A stretch of DNA of 64,000 bases from Molossus alvarezi (lineage: Eukaryota > Chordata > Mammalia > Chiroptera > Molossidae). The notes under the pieces were generated by a model that made no database searches, had not been told where the DNA came from, and saw only the letters and a list, made by a program, of their open reading frames with translations. The position numbers and the translations under genes are program-made. Below are positions 46,364 through 58,545 of this stretch, one piece after another (position 1 is the stretch's first letter; each line of letters opens with the position of its first letter). The stretch spans positions 21,259,501-21,323,500 of the forward strand of contig CM073898.1 in assembly GCA_037176705.1 (NCBI GenBank), written 5' to 3'.

Positions 46364-46393
46364 TATCATCATCATCATCATCATCATCATCAC
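46364..46393. repeat. (ATC)n microsatellite
   Basis: Ten uninterrupted ATC units; it makes a poly-isoleucine frame on the + strand that is not a gene. Confidence 0.95.
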
Positions 46394-46399
46394 TACTAA

Positions 46400-47994
46400 T
46401 GCTACTAGCTGGGTCTCTTTCCTGATAAAAAGTAATGGACTAGAAAGTGTGAATCATGTGGCAAAGTGCTTAAATCGCTTGGTAAAGTTGCTTAAGTACA
46501 TTAGTTCCATGGAGAGAATTAATAGAATGTTAGAATGGAACTGTGACAAGACTCCGCTCCAGACGGCTTGTGAAGTGCACTGGAAATCTGCTCGGGTTTA
46601 AGCTCTAACGGTATTGAATCGATTAGCAAGTAGAGAAGTTGTAAAACGCTTCCTTCTTTCCTCATTAGCTCTTCAAGTGGTGGAAATTGCCTCTTGCAGA
46701 AAAGCCGAAGCTCTGAGAGCAGGGCCACGTCTCTGAGTGACAGACGGGCTTCCCCTTATGTTCGGATCCGATATGTTATAAATGACTAAACTTCGTTTTG
46801 AACTCAGCCTGGCAGATTTCTTAGTTTGTAAAAGTTCTAGAGAAATGATTGTAGTTTGTGAGAATAATTTCATGAAAAATCACTGCAGGGTGCGTTTTCA
46901 TTCTGAATTAGAACATCCTTATATAGTTTTCTTAGCTTCGGAGTCTGACTGGCCATAAAAGGAAAGGGGAAGGAGAAACAGGAGGAATACGAGAGAAAAG
47001 TTTCTGAAATTCTTCTGCGTGTACCCACGTCGTTTCCCTGATGATATTTGGTTTACTTAGGAGAGTTGCCAGAAGGATTTGGAAATTTTTCTAGTCCTGA
47101 TTAATGATGGTAGTTTTAATTTACTTTTCTTCCATGTCTCTGATTCCTATCCTGTACAAAATCTAGACCTCCAGTTGTTTTATAGTGGTAACTGGGAATC
47201 AGATATACACTAGGATGTTTCAAAAGTCAATTTAGTCTAAGTCTGAGCTCCATCCCAGGAGAGTTAATTAGAAACATACCCATGGGCCAATACTGGGGAT
47301 TAGAAGGAATTATCTTCAGGAAGTCAGTTTTGATACATATTGTCTTGATTTAATGGAATGTTCCAGATTCAGGAAGCATGTATGGAGCCCTGAGGAATGT
47401 ATAGGCGTATTTTAATAACTTGAACTTGATATGTCAAGTTATTTAAGTTAAATGGAAGGAGACGTCTTGGCTCATCTCATCGGTAATGAATCACGTGGCT
47501 TTGAATAGCTTTAGCGTTTGACTCTTGAAAGTTCTGTGTGATTTGAAGCAGTCTGCAGTAGAAGCTGTCTAAAACTACCTCCATATAACTGACTTTCCAG
47601 CCAACTCCCTCCACTTAAAAAAAGAAAAATACACCGACCGATGCCTGTGACCTGCTGAATCGTTGGCCAGTGGTTCACCCCACACATAGACCTCCCAGGT
47701 CTGAGTTGAATGGCTTACAAAGGGTCAATTCTTTTGTTTCTGACCAAAAATTACACCATTTAATTAAATATTACGTGAACTGGTCAGAAATGAGTGCAAA
47801 AAGACTTGTTTCATGAAAATTAAAAGACAATAAAATGACTTGGAAAGATAATAAAAGCAAATGACTGACACAAGACTGTCAACGTAGGGGTAGGACAACA
47901 TTAAGAAACTGGAAAGCAAACCATAAAAATACAGAATCTGGCATGCAGCTGACTTCACAATAAAAAAATGTTTTATAAAAAGCTCCATTTGCTC
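46400..47994. other. Intron, nothing recognised
   Basis: Unique-looking, AT-rich toward 47.9 kb. A small perfect inverted repeat lies at 47414-47443. Confidence 0.5.
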
Positions 47995-48365
47995 ATTTAT
48001 TCATTCAAAAAACATTTGGTAGGTACCTACCATGTTACTAGCATTTACTAAGCTCTTGAGATGTGCCCCTGAAAAAGTCAAAATCACAAAGACAAGATTC
48101 CTTCCCTCCAGGAGCTCATGACCTTTTGGAGAGGTCAGAGACACACCCAGACAATGACAGTTCAGGGCCTCCGGGCGGGGTGCGCACCTGCAGTCATGGC
48201 TCCGAGTGGCTGGGGGTAGCAGCTCTCAGTTCCCCTCTAGCACCATCGGGAAAGGCCTTAGTGATGAGCTGATGCTGAAGCAGAGGCCTGTGGAGATGAG
48301 GAAGCACGGAGTGCTCAGAACAGGCCAGGGTTGGGTGTGCCTGGAACTGCAGAGAACATAACCAC
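47995..48365 (-). repeat. L2 antisense copy
   Basis: Reads 'tcattcaaaaaacatttggt', 'ttccctccaggagctcatga' and 'ggcctgtggagatgaggaag', in reversed L2 3' order. Confidence 0.65.
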
Positions 48366-49825
48366 AGTGGTGGGAAGCAGGCTGGAAAGGCAGCAGGAAC
48401 GAGACCCAGGAGAGCCCTTCTGCTATGATGGGGTTTCGACGTCTTCTGCCCGTGATAGAGAGGATCTCCGAAACAGATAAGCAGGAAGCTGATTTGTTCA
48501 GCTTTGAGCTCAAATGGGTCTGTATCTCATGAGGGAATGATCCAGTAGAAATTACCTGGGACCCTTTCAACCACCATTGCTGTCTATGATAATGTCCAAA
48601 AATCACCTCCTAGCTCCTGTCAGACATTCTCATCCTCTGCGCACATGTGTGAGATAAGAAATCTGGGTTACATTTTTCTTTTAACCTAAAAAGTTGTAAA
48701 ATCGAAACTTGTGATGCAGTCTCACGAATTTTATTATTTCATATTTGTAAAAAGCCTTTTTTCCCCCTGTATTCTTTTTACCTCCAACTCCAGCCCTTCA
48801 GCTAAGGCCTGTACGTCTAAAAGACGAAGCAGTGAAAAATCGGTTCTTAGTAACTGAAGTAGAAACTGATATCCGATCATGACAACTGTCACGTGGTCAT
48901 TCAGCCCATTTCGTGAGTTTAGGCCATCTCTGTACTGTGTCTGTATCCTATGATGTACATGTGGAACTTTGAAACCCGGAGTTTAGAGAGGGGTCTGCAC
49001 TGGTTTTCCTGGGCATTTCTGTGTCACTTGGAGGTGTTAAGGCCACAGTCTACCTGTAAAGAGACATTGGGAGCCTGTTGTCCTGCCCGAGGGTTTTTTC
49101 AGTTCAAATATCTAGAAAGATCTGGCCTGGCCCTTCAGGAGCTACACAGCACCTTCCCTGTCCCTGGGAATGGATACTTTCCCAAGCATGGTGGTTTTAA
49201 CTCTGCACAGCATCCCAGTCACCTACCTTTATGCTCTTGGTGACCGCGTAGTACTCTGGAAGGGGACGCTGAAAGGGTTCCCGCCCTTTAAAGAAATACA
49301 AGACCAGGACCGAGCAAGAGGCCTCGCTGGTGCAGGCTGAGGTGGGAGCCCGGGAGGCAACGCCCGTGCGGGGCGGAATAAAAGGAAGCTGCAGGCTGGC
49401 CGTGCAGGTTTTTGTTTACAGTAGTGGTTCCCAAACATTGTCTGCCCAGAATTTATTGCTCCTGGCATCTGACTGGGTTTGACAGACCCCACTTCATTTT
49501 ATTGCCCAGTGTTTCCTCTTCCATGTCTCCGGGAAACACTGCTCTGCTTCTGTGTCCGTCCTCTTTCCCCTGCGTTCCTCCCGCTTTCCACCCTGACTCC
49601 ATCGGAGTGGCCAGCTTGTTTCCCCACCACACCGTCCCCCCTCTTTGGAGACCTTGTATTCAAACAAAGTGCTTGTCTTAAAAGATGGGGAAGCAAGTTT
49701 TATGCAGTAACTAATACTAAGGTATGTAGGTTGCAGTTGGAAGCACAGTGAGTTATAATCTGTAGCTAGACACGAGTAATCTCCGGGTGGAATGAGTTAA
49801 ATAATTAAGGGAGAAAGAGATGAAA
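48366..49825. other. Intron, nothing recognised
   Basis: Includes a GC-richer block (49250-49400). 'agtggttcccaaacattg' at 49424 resembles a hAT end but has no matching partner. Confidence 0.45.
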
Positions 49826-49829
49826 ACAA

Positions 49830-50365
49830 CCTAAACAGCTAGCATGAAATACGTTACTTATCAGATACTTGGAGGGATGGTAGCTTTTAAAGAAATGAGA
49901 CTCTAGAATGTATTAAAGAGAAAAGAAATGATAAATGTAATTATATGAAAATAACAAAATAAATGTGTGTATTAAAAACCAAACTTAAATGAACAGGAAA
50001 TATATTTACAAAGATATTTTCAATAATACGACAAATAGGATCTTAAAATCTATTATCCATAAAAAGCTCTCATGACAGTAATTAAAAAATCATTAAGATT
50101 TTTAAGGGGTTTATCTAAGGGATAGGTAAAATATCTAAATAAAAAGATAGTTCATACAAGAGGAAATAAAAATACCAATGTAGGGCAAATGTTAAAAATC
50201 TTTACTAATGATTTTTATAAAGAAAAATATAAATAAGATATGCAAAATCAGCTCTGTGACAGTATAATCTGATTGCAGGTAAAATGTTAGAGCACAGAAG
50301 TTATTTTGAAATTATTAAACTAATATAAATTTTTAAAAATAAAATTTCATCTTGACATGATATGA
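49830..50365 (+). mobile_element. Possible very old L1 ORF2 remnant
   Basis: A-rich sequence with phrases such as 'aggaaatatatttacaaaga', 'ggatcttaaaatctattatc' and 'ataaaaagctctcatgacag' that loosely follow the end of L1 ORF2. Too diverged to be sure. Confidence 0.4.
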
Positions 50366-50609
50366 ATTTGCTATGTTAATATACTGCTATTGATGTTAAT
50401 AATTGATACCTTTTTTGGAAGATTCTTGTTGATCTACTCAGCCAGTCAACATCTCCACACTAGATTCTGGGAACAGAGCACTGAATGAAGGAACATGCAG
50501 TGTAGAGACGACCTGACTGGTGGTGAGGATACGCACATCCCTTCTTTGCCAAACACTGGTTTGGTCTCCCCTTTTGTATGTTCCCGTCGGCCCGAATCAT
50601 GAAGTTGAT

Positions 50610-50845
50610 GCTGATGGCTCACACTTGCCGAATGCTTGCTATGTGCTGAGTTCTCAGTGCTTTGGATATGACCACAGAATGAGCTGGGTACAAGTTATCC
50701 TCATTTCACAGGAGGAGAAATGCGGGGGCAGAGAAATGTTTAACGCGCCCAAGGTCATACCACTATTAAACATTGAAAAGGGGATTCACACCCCCTGGAG
50801 GTCTGGTTCCAGGCTCTTGCTCCTGATGCCTGAGTCCGTCTGTCC
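50610..50845 (-). repeat. MIR copy
   Basis: Reads 'atgcttgctatgtgctgag', 'tcctcatttcacaggaggag' and 'cgcgcccaaggtcataccac', in reverse MIR order. Confidence 0.8.
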
Positions 50846-52225
50846 TCCCCACGAGACAGATGCATTGGTGTAATTGGCTCATACATGTTTTTTTTGTTCG
50901 TTCTGTCACTTAGTACCTTGTCTGGTGCATACTAAGCAGTCAATTATTAGTTGAATGGATGAGAAAAGAATAACTAAGAAGGATAATACTGTGTACTTGG
51001 GGATGTTCCTTACAGTTTTACCTATACTAGTTAAAGAGAAATGCAGACAGTCTGAACAGTGAATGAATGGTATGTAATTTACCATCTGGAACTTAATGGA
51101 ATTTTAATGTAGCTACTAAAAAAGGTTAACTATTAATGTTCTGTAGCAGTAAATAACATGGAACAGTATGATGGCTGTGTAGTAACAAAAAATGCAAATA
51201 CGAACTGGAGTGTTTATAACTGTAATCTGGGTGTCCCACCGGCTTTCCTGCCTTGTGGGTATAGGTTATATAATAATGATAAGCCCAAATGATGCTAGCC
51301 CCAAACCCTTGCCTGCTTACACAGAACCTTCGTCCCCTTTGCCCCCTCTTCACTGTGCCTGAGTGTCCCCAGGGGGCTCCTTTCCCCACCCAGTACTCGT
51401 GAGCTACACTCACCACATAGCACCTACCTAGATCTTTCTGTCCAGACCACCCCAGGGCTGCTGCAGAGGGAACCCCAGGAGAGAGCTTGTACCTGCTGCA
51501 TGGAAGGGCCCTCCCCAGCCCTCCCCAGAACACCTGGCTCTGTGCCTGCCTGAGGTTTCCTCACGCTCCCTGGAAGGGCCGGAGAGGTGCTTGGTAGCCC
51601 GTAGAACTGGGAGGACAGCCCATTCCCCAGCCCTGTCCTGCTCTTTGATCCCTGGGCCCCAGGGCAGGCCTGCTCGTGCTCAGAGTCTCTCAGAGACTCC
51701 AGGTGATGGAAGGTAAGTGCTGGGAGGGCGTGGAGGGATTTTTGTGCTTAGAACAGGGAGTGGGCATGGTAGACAAATAGTAAACCTTCACCGAGTGAGC
51801 GCACATCACTGGTCACCTCACAGGAACTCAAGGGGACAGGCAGTGGGCAATGGGATGTTCTGCAGCAATGGAATTGTTCTGTATCCGTGCTGTCCAATAG
51901 GGTGTTCATCTCCGCTTTATTTCACTACTCTTGACTCTGTACCCCTACTTTTCCTCTGATGCCTGTGCCCCAAAAACTTCTGGGTTCTTCTGTTCATGCA
52001 CAAGAAGCTCAGATGTGTTTCAACACATGTATTTAGATTTCAGGAAAAATTCTTGAGTCTACCTGATCTGCAACTAGCCAATCCCTTGATCTCGGTTGGG
52101 GCTCCAGGAGCACACCCCCGTGACCCAGTATGAAAACGTGTACCTGTGGAAGAAGAATAAGAGGGCTTGGGACAGGCTGGGTGGGAGATTTGTGGGCTGT
52201 CTCTCAGCCCTTCTGTCCTAAGAGC
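50846..52225. other. Intron, nothing recognised
   Basis: Unique-looking sequence, GC-richer around 51300-51700. Confidence 0.5.
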
Positions 52226-52229
52226 TGTG

Positions 52230-52400
52230 TGAGAAAGACTTAGAAAACCCGAGGTCGCATTCTATTTCTGTCACTACCTGGCCATGCTGTCCTGAGCACA
52301 CCCAGTCTCTGTAGTTCACTCTGACTGTACAGCAAGGTGGTTGAACGAGATTACTAGTAGGTCCTTTTTAGCACCTCAGTGGAAACCTTAGCACTTTCTG
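52230..52400 (+). repeat. MIR/MIR3 fragment
   Basis: Reads 'attctatttctgtcactacc', 'tggccatgctgtcctgagc' and 'gtggttgaacgagattacta', consistent with MIR3. Confidence 0.55.
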
Positions 52401-54595
52401 GAACATAGTTTGAAAAACACTCTAGTATATGCTCAAGTGAAATTGCCTCAGAAAAATAACGAGGGGAGTAGATACACGCCAAATTTTTTTCCATCTGGAA
52501 TTTTTAGGTAATGAATGTCAACATTTTTTTTTTTTTTGGTTGAATTCTTATCTGTAAAATGCCGTGCTGTGTAATGTAGTGGACAGAAAGATGAAAACCC
52601 GATGGCTGCTTTCCTACCATATTCAAAACTCAGCAGGAGAAAGAAGAGCAGGAAGTTATCGTACAAGGCAGATTGGTAAATGACCCAGAGGTTGAGTTAG
52701 ACCCTGCACACACTTTCCAATGGCGCTGGGATTCTTTCTTATTCAGCATCTCCTTTCTTTGAAGGAACGTTTCCCTTTTGCAGGCTGTTTGGACCCCTGT
52801 AAAGGGCCGTACGAGTCTGGACTGGCTGTGATGTCAGAGGTTTTAGTGCAGTTTTTGTTCTTGAGATAGATGTGTATGTCGAGGTTTTGACTTTGCCCAT
52901 GTTTTAAAATGCTCAGTTCAGCTTCATTTCAAGTCGTTTTCCGAGGCTAAGGACTAAACAAATAATAAGCAGATATTAATGAACTTACTGCGAGTATGAA
53001 CTTGGTCTCCAGAGACACCATGGCGGAGTTTGCGAATTATAGGAGTGAAATAAATACAAAAAGGTTTTTAAGCTTATTTCAATCTAATACATGTAGCCTA
53101 CGGGATGTTACTGTTTGAGAAAGCTTTGTGCAGTGATATTAAAGAAAATGCCGGACTATAACAACCACAGTGGCATTGTGTCTGAGCAGACTGTCAAGGG
53201 CAGGCTGGCTCTCCAGGGAGGAAGCAGGACACTGTCTTCGTGAAACCTGTTTCACTAACCATTCGGGTGCAGCATTATCCTTTCCCCGACTTGGTGTGTT
53301 TCTACAGTTCCCCCGAAGGAAGTCAGCTTTTCATCAGCCCATGAGCATTTTATTACCTGCTTTGTCAGTAAGTGTGAAACTGACACTGGAATCAGTGTCT
53401 GATGATACATTCAAAATCAAAACAAAGCACACCACTTACCTGATTAACCCCTGTGCCTTCTCTGCTAATCACAGGTGGCTGGGTACACAGTTTCCCCTGT
53501 TTTAAAATGTCAACCCTGACCATCACGTGAGATAAGAGGAGGAAACCTGAATTTCACTGTACTTACGACTTGGTTAGACTTTGGGAACCAGAAGTTCGGG
53601 GATGGAAAAGAAGCTGTGGATTGTATCATTGGGCAGTTGGGGATGCCGTCATCCAGGAGGTGAAATGCTTTGCCCCAGCGTTCAGAGATTGTTACCAAAG
53701 GACACTCTAGTCCCAGGGTGCCTGGGACTCACTGTTTACCCTACAGCCTGCAAATGTTGCTATGTTTTTCCCAAGGGTAAAAGAGCCTTGGTGTTTGGGA
53801 ATTTCTAAGCGACAGCACCACCAGCGGCTCTGTGGATGAAGGGTGCGAGTGGAATTTTGTGATATGCGTGATAGATATATGGAGCACCTTAGGTCATGCA
53901 GAGTATAAAACGAGATCAAATTAGCCCACAGCTATGGTGAGCACGTTCCTGATAAAGGGAAGGAAAGCCACAAGCAAAGCTGAGATGATGAACGGCCTCG
54001 TTTCAAATGAGAGGCTCTGGAATGCATGCGTGTGGTAGGGCTTCATATCTCCCGATTATAAACAGAACGCGGTGTCAGCGCATTTGTTCCTGGGCACCAG
54101 CATTAAAAACCAGCGACGTTCTTGGAATTTTTGTTTGTATTAAGGTTGATATTTTACATTTGTTGACGTCTGCAGCCCAGTACACTTCAGTGTTTGATAG
54201 GTGGGGGTGGGATGGAAATAGTCTTCCTCATTTCTAAAGCATGTAAAACAGAGATTCTGGCAGAGAGAGTATCTAGGGGGAATTTTTAGCTATTATTAAA
54301 GCACCTTCCCTTTGCTCCAAGATTTCTGTGGATTCTGATTTTCCCTTTTACATGTATGATTGAGAATACTAATCGCTTCTCTCACAGATTACAAAAATCC
54401 TTTTACCAGTAGAATAATTATATGGTGAATGAGTTTTAAATGAATCCTTTTGGAATTTGGCTTGAATCTGGCTAAATAGTTACTCAAAAATGTAAAAGGT
54501 CGGCCAGGAACACGAAGCACACGCGGTGCACACTTCATGTGTACACGACAGAGGACTCTACTGATCCTGACTTCTGCTTGTTCTTTCTTTTCCCC
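52401..54595. other. Intron, nothing recognised
   Basis: Unique-looking; chance open frames only. Confidence 0.5.
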
Positions 54596-54599
54596 TGAT

Positions 54600-54900
54600 T
54601 CTTTTGATTTTTTCCTTACAATTCATTTTCAGTCTTATTCTGTACTGGTTTCAGGGGGATAGCACAATGATTAGACATTCATGTACTTGACAAAGGTTCC
54701 CCTGATATTTCCAGGATCCACCTGGTACCATACATTGTTACAGTATTATCGACTGTATTCCCTGTGTTGTCCATGACTGTTTTGTAACTACCAGTCTGTA
54801 CTTTTTAACCTCTTTCACCCAGTCCCCCAACCCCCTCCCCTCTGGCAACTACCAGTCCGCTCTCTGTGTCTGTGTGATTCCTACAGTTCTTATCTGTCCT
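54600..54900 (-). mobile_element. Old antisense L1 3' UTR fragment
   Basis: Reads 'agcacaatgattagacattc', 'cccagtcccccaaccccctc' and 'cccctctggcaactaccagt', matching reversed old L1 3' ends. Confidence 0.7.
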
Positions 54901-55059
54901 GGTCCTAAATTTGAAGTTTATATTTAATTTTTTTTTTTCTGTTTCACTCTATCTACTCTTATAGGCAGCCCTATATGCTGGTGGGAGAAATGGGCACCGG
55001 GCCTCTGTCTGCCCGACCCACCCACCCAGCTCTTCCCACGGTCTCCCTGCGCTTCTGCC

Positions 55060-55235
55060 CATCAGCCTCCTTTCCGCTTCTGGGCCTTCCCGACCATGTC
55101 TCACCTCAGGATCTTGGCTCCCGCTATCTCTTCTTCTGCAAACACTCTTTTGCCAGCCTTTCTCATCACTGGATTCTTCTTTTAGATTTAGCTTAAATGT
55201 CACCGCCTTGGACAGGTTGTTCCGGACCACTGGAT
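55060..55235 (+). repeat. L2 fragment
   Basis: Reads 'ttagatttagcttaaatgtc' and 'accgccttggacaggttgtt', the L2 3' region in forward orientation. Confidence 0.6.
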
Positions 55236-57147
55236 GGCACGTTTTCTTGGTGGAGTCCGTGGACCAGTGTACGTGGGCAGGCAGACAATCGAGAATCGGC
55301 TGGAGGCAGCTTCAGAGCACAGTTGTAAACCTCTGCATATTCCACTCAGTCCCCCAAACCTAGATCGTCGTAACAGCCTGCCCGTCTCGGTGCTTCCCCC
55401 CTCGGCCCGTGTCGGAGCTGGCCTCGGCTCCTCGGTTCCACCCACAGCACAGCGGGACCTCCATCCCCACTTTCCGTCCCAGGCTTCTGTCTGTTTCCTG
55501 GGGACGCGCATGGGAGCCTGAGACAGGCATAGGGGTTTCTTTTTAAGAGTGGGATGGATCTCACACATTTGTTACCCGAACGCTCAACACAGCTGCCGTA
55601 GGAACCCACCGTCTAGCCGGACGGAGTTGAGGGGTACTCTTTAAAAGAGGGCAGGGTAGTACGTCTAGGGGAAGAAAAAAAGTGGTAACTTTTATTTCCT
55701 AAAAATATGACTGCTTTCTTCCCCACACTGCAAGGGATATCAACAAAAATGCTGAAGGCTTTTAAGGGAACATGATTCTCCTAATCAGAGACAAGTGGCA
55801 AAGCTGAAGCAGCTGTCCAAATCCAAGTCCTGTGTGTCCTGTGAGATGACAGAGTCGGTTTTCTTCGGGTGGGGCTGTTTCCCTGTTCTGCCTCAGCCAC
55901 AGAAAGCGAGGGGGTGGTGGAGCCGGGGTTTGCCGCAGGAAACGCAGGTATGTTCTCAGAGGTATGTTCTTTTGGGGGTAACAGTGGAAGTATTTTTATA
56001 GTCAGCCAAGACAGCAGGAAAGAGAGGCTCTAGCTTTTGATGGTACAATTCTTTAGAAAATTCAGTTTGCCTGTATTCGTATACAGGTCACTAATATCTG
56101 TTCATTTAAACTGAATTCCAGTTTGTGATACAGAACGTGATACAGCCCAGTTTCAGAAGCGCTAGAAGTTGTTTGATGGACCAAAGCGAGTGGCAGGATG
56201 CACTGAAACGCTTGGCATGTTGAAAGCCTCCAGCGTGTTGTTCCAGCGTGGATCCCTTTGCTCGTTTTGACCTTTTATAGTAGCACCAGGAGATATGTTG
56301 AGTGGCTGTCGTGAAGTCATACTTCCTGGAATAACAGGCCGAAGGCCCATCTACCTCTTGCTATTTTCAGTAGGTCCCAGGTGACCCTATGATGCAATGT
56401 AGTGAATTATGGTGATGGCCAGCTAAGTGTCAAGCTGATAAAGTTATGGGCTTTCTCAGCCAGCGCTCTGTGTGACACCTCCAGTTACATGTTCTGAAAT
56501 GTATGTGCCATGGCTAGACTTGCAGCCAGCATACCACAGCTTTGCAAGTCAGCCTGAAAGGTAGCTTACTCCTCTTTCTCGGTCTGTGGAGGAGGTTTTC
56601 CAGAACCCTGGCAGCACAGACTGTGGAGCGCTAGGCACTGTCCTGAGCGTGGTTTGAACTTTTGAAACAGAAAGAAACCATTCATAGTTAAATCCTTAGG
56701 TTTGTAGGTTGATTTTAAGTTCGTATTCTTTGATATAAAAGACTATTGAGCTATAAAAAGATCTCCCGCCACAAAGAACTCAACTTGTATTTATTGAACT
56801 GAGGCAAAGAACTTTATATTTTAGAAAATGCTGGAAAAGGAGAATAGATACCCCCCTCCCCCATTTATGAATGGTTATAAACAGTGGCCTTTTATTGGTC
56901 GAAATAAGTCAGGCAGAAACCGTTTCCTCTGTGACCAGAGAGACACGGGGTTATTGGAGGTGCATCCTGGGGTCATGACTGTGACCACTTCGAGCAGTGC
57001 AGTCCCTGAAACATTTGTGTGGAAGCTATTTCAGGGTAAGGCAGATTTAAGCAGAACTAATGAAATTCATGTTAGATTTCAAAATCGATTGATACCCGAA
57101 ATATCTAGTAAAAGTCAATTGTTTTTTACTTGTAAAAGAGAGGGTTT
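55236..57147. other. Intron, nothing recognised
   Basis: Unique-looking; short frames only. Confidence 0.5.
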
Positions 57148-57389
57148 GCCCTGGCTGGTTTGGCTCAGTGGTAAGAGCGTCGCCTGCAGACCAAAGAGTC
57201 CTGGATTCGATTTCGGCCAAGGGCACGTACCTCGGTTGTGGTTCGTCCCCGGCCCCTGTTGGGGTTATGTGGGTGGCAACCAATTGATGTGTCTTTCTCA
57301 CATCGATGTTTCTCTTTCTCTCTTCCTTCCTCTCCAGTTCTATCTGAAGATAAATATAAAAATATCCTCGGGTGAGGATTAAAAAAAAG
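57148..57389 (+). mobile_element. Ves SINE, long-tail type
   Basis: Forward copy from 'gccctggctggtttggctc' to the tail stem-loop 'tcctcgggtgagga' and poly(A). One of the best preserved copies here. Confidence 0.93.
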
Positions 57390-57398
57390 AGGATTACA

Positions 57399-57615
57399 GC
57401 CTGGCCAATATGGCTCAGTGGATTGAACGTTGTCCCATGGACTGAGGTCCCAGTTAAATTCCTCATCAGGGCACGTGCCCAGGTTATAGGCTCGATCCCC
57501 AGTAGGGGGCATGCAGGAGGCAGCTGATAGATGTTTTTCTCTCACATCGAAGTTTCTTTCTCTCCCTTCCTCTCTCTCTAAAAAATCGATAAAAAAATAT
57601 ATTTTTTTAAAAAAA
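57399..57615 (+). mobile_element. Ves SINE, short-tail type
   Basis: Forward copy from 'gcctggccaatatggctcag' to 'aaaaatcgataaaaaaat'; its head and tail match the second subtype. Confidence 0.9.
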
Positions 57616-57882
57616 AGGAGACTCTAGTACACTGCTGGTGGGAATGCAGACTGGTGCAGCCACTATGGAAAACAATATTGTGTTTCCTCAAAAAGTTAAA
57701 AACTGAATTGCCGTTTGACCCAGTGATCCCACTTCTAGGAATATACCCTAAGAAGCCTGAAACACCAATCAGAAAGAATATATGTACCCCTATGTTCATA
57801 GCAACACTATTTACAATAGCTAAGATCTGGAAGCAGCCCAAGTGTCCATCAATAGATGAGTGGATAAAAAAGCTGTGGTACA
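57616..57882 (+). mobile_element. Younger L1 3' end, left part
   Basis: Contains 'gtgggaatgcagactggtgc', 'tcccacttctaggaatatac', 'tatgttcatagcaacactat' and 'atagatgagtggataaaaaa', collinear with the L1 ORF2 end. It resumes after the SINE at 58147. Confidence 0.93.
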
Positions 57883-58077
57883 GCCCTGGCTGGTTTGGCT
57901 CAGCGGTTAGAGCGTTGGCCTGTGGTCTGGAGAGACCCGGGTTCGGTTCCTGCTAAGGCCACGTACCTCGGTTGCAGTTTGTCCCTGGCCCTGGTTTGGT
58001 CGTGTGGGTGGCAACCACTCGATATGTCCCTTTTACATCGATGTTTCTCTGTCTCTCACTCCCTCCCACTCTATCTG

Positions 58078-58135
<58 letters not shown>
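57883..58135 (+). mobile_element. Ves SINE with (TA)n tail nested in L1
   Basis: Forward copy flanked by GCTGTGGTACA at 57872-57882 and 58136-58146. The tail after 'ctatctgaac' is entirely TA (58081-58135) rather than poly(A), so the microsatellite belongs to the insertion. Confidence 0.96.
58081..58135. repeat. (TA)27 microsatellite
   Basis: Uninterrupted TA repeat occupying the SINE tail; likely length-variable between individuals. Confidence 0.97.
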
Positions 58136-58137
<2 letters not shown>

Positions 58138-58146
58138 TGTGGTACA

Positions 58147-58545
58147 TATACACAATGGAGTACTACGCAGCCGTAAGAAAGAAAGATTTCTTATCCCTTG
58201 AGACGACATGGAGGGACCTGGAAAGTATTATCCTAAGCGAAACAAGCCAAGCAGAGAAAGACAAATAACACATGATCACACTTATTTCTGGAATATAATG
58301 AACAAAACAAACTGATGAACAAAATAGACCCAGAGACATAGAAGTAGGGTACAGACTGACAAACACAGAAGAGGGAGTCAAGGGGGAGGGAAGAAATAAA
58401 CCACAGAACTTATATGCATGTATGTGTAACCAGTGGACATAGACAACAATGCAGAGGACAGGGTGGGGGGGACGGGAGGAGGGTGTCAGTGGGGGAAAAA
58501 GGAGAAACATCTGTAACAAAAATAAATTAATAAAAAAAGATGGTT
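58147..58545 (+). mobile_element. Younger L1 3' end, right part
   Basis: Continues with 'tatacacaatggagtactac', 'gcgaaacaagccaagcagag', 'catgatcacacttatttctg' and ends 'aaacatctgtaacaaaaata' plus an A-rich tail. It shares the whole 3' UTR with the reverse copy at 6969-7310. Confidence 0.95.

Noticed and set aside
46364..46393. Poly-isoleucine coding segment
   Set aside because: It is an (ATC)n microsatellite in an intron.
49424..49442. hAT-type terminal repeat 'agtggttcccaaacattg'
   Set aside because: No matching inverted end or 8-bp duplication was found nearby.
57883..57960. Possible tRNA genes at the heads of Ves SINEs
   Set aside because: The heads keep A- and B-box-like words but lack a full cloverleaf and continue into the SINE body, so they are SINE promoters and not tRNA genes.
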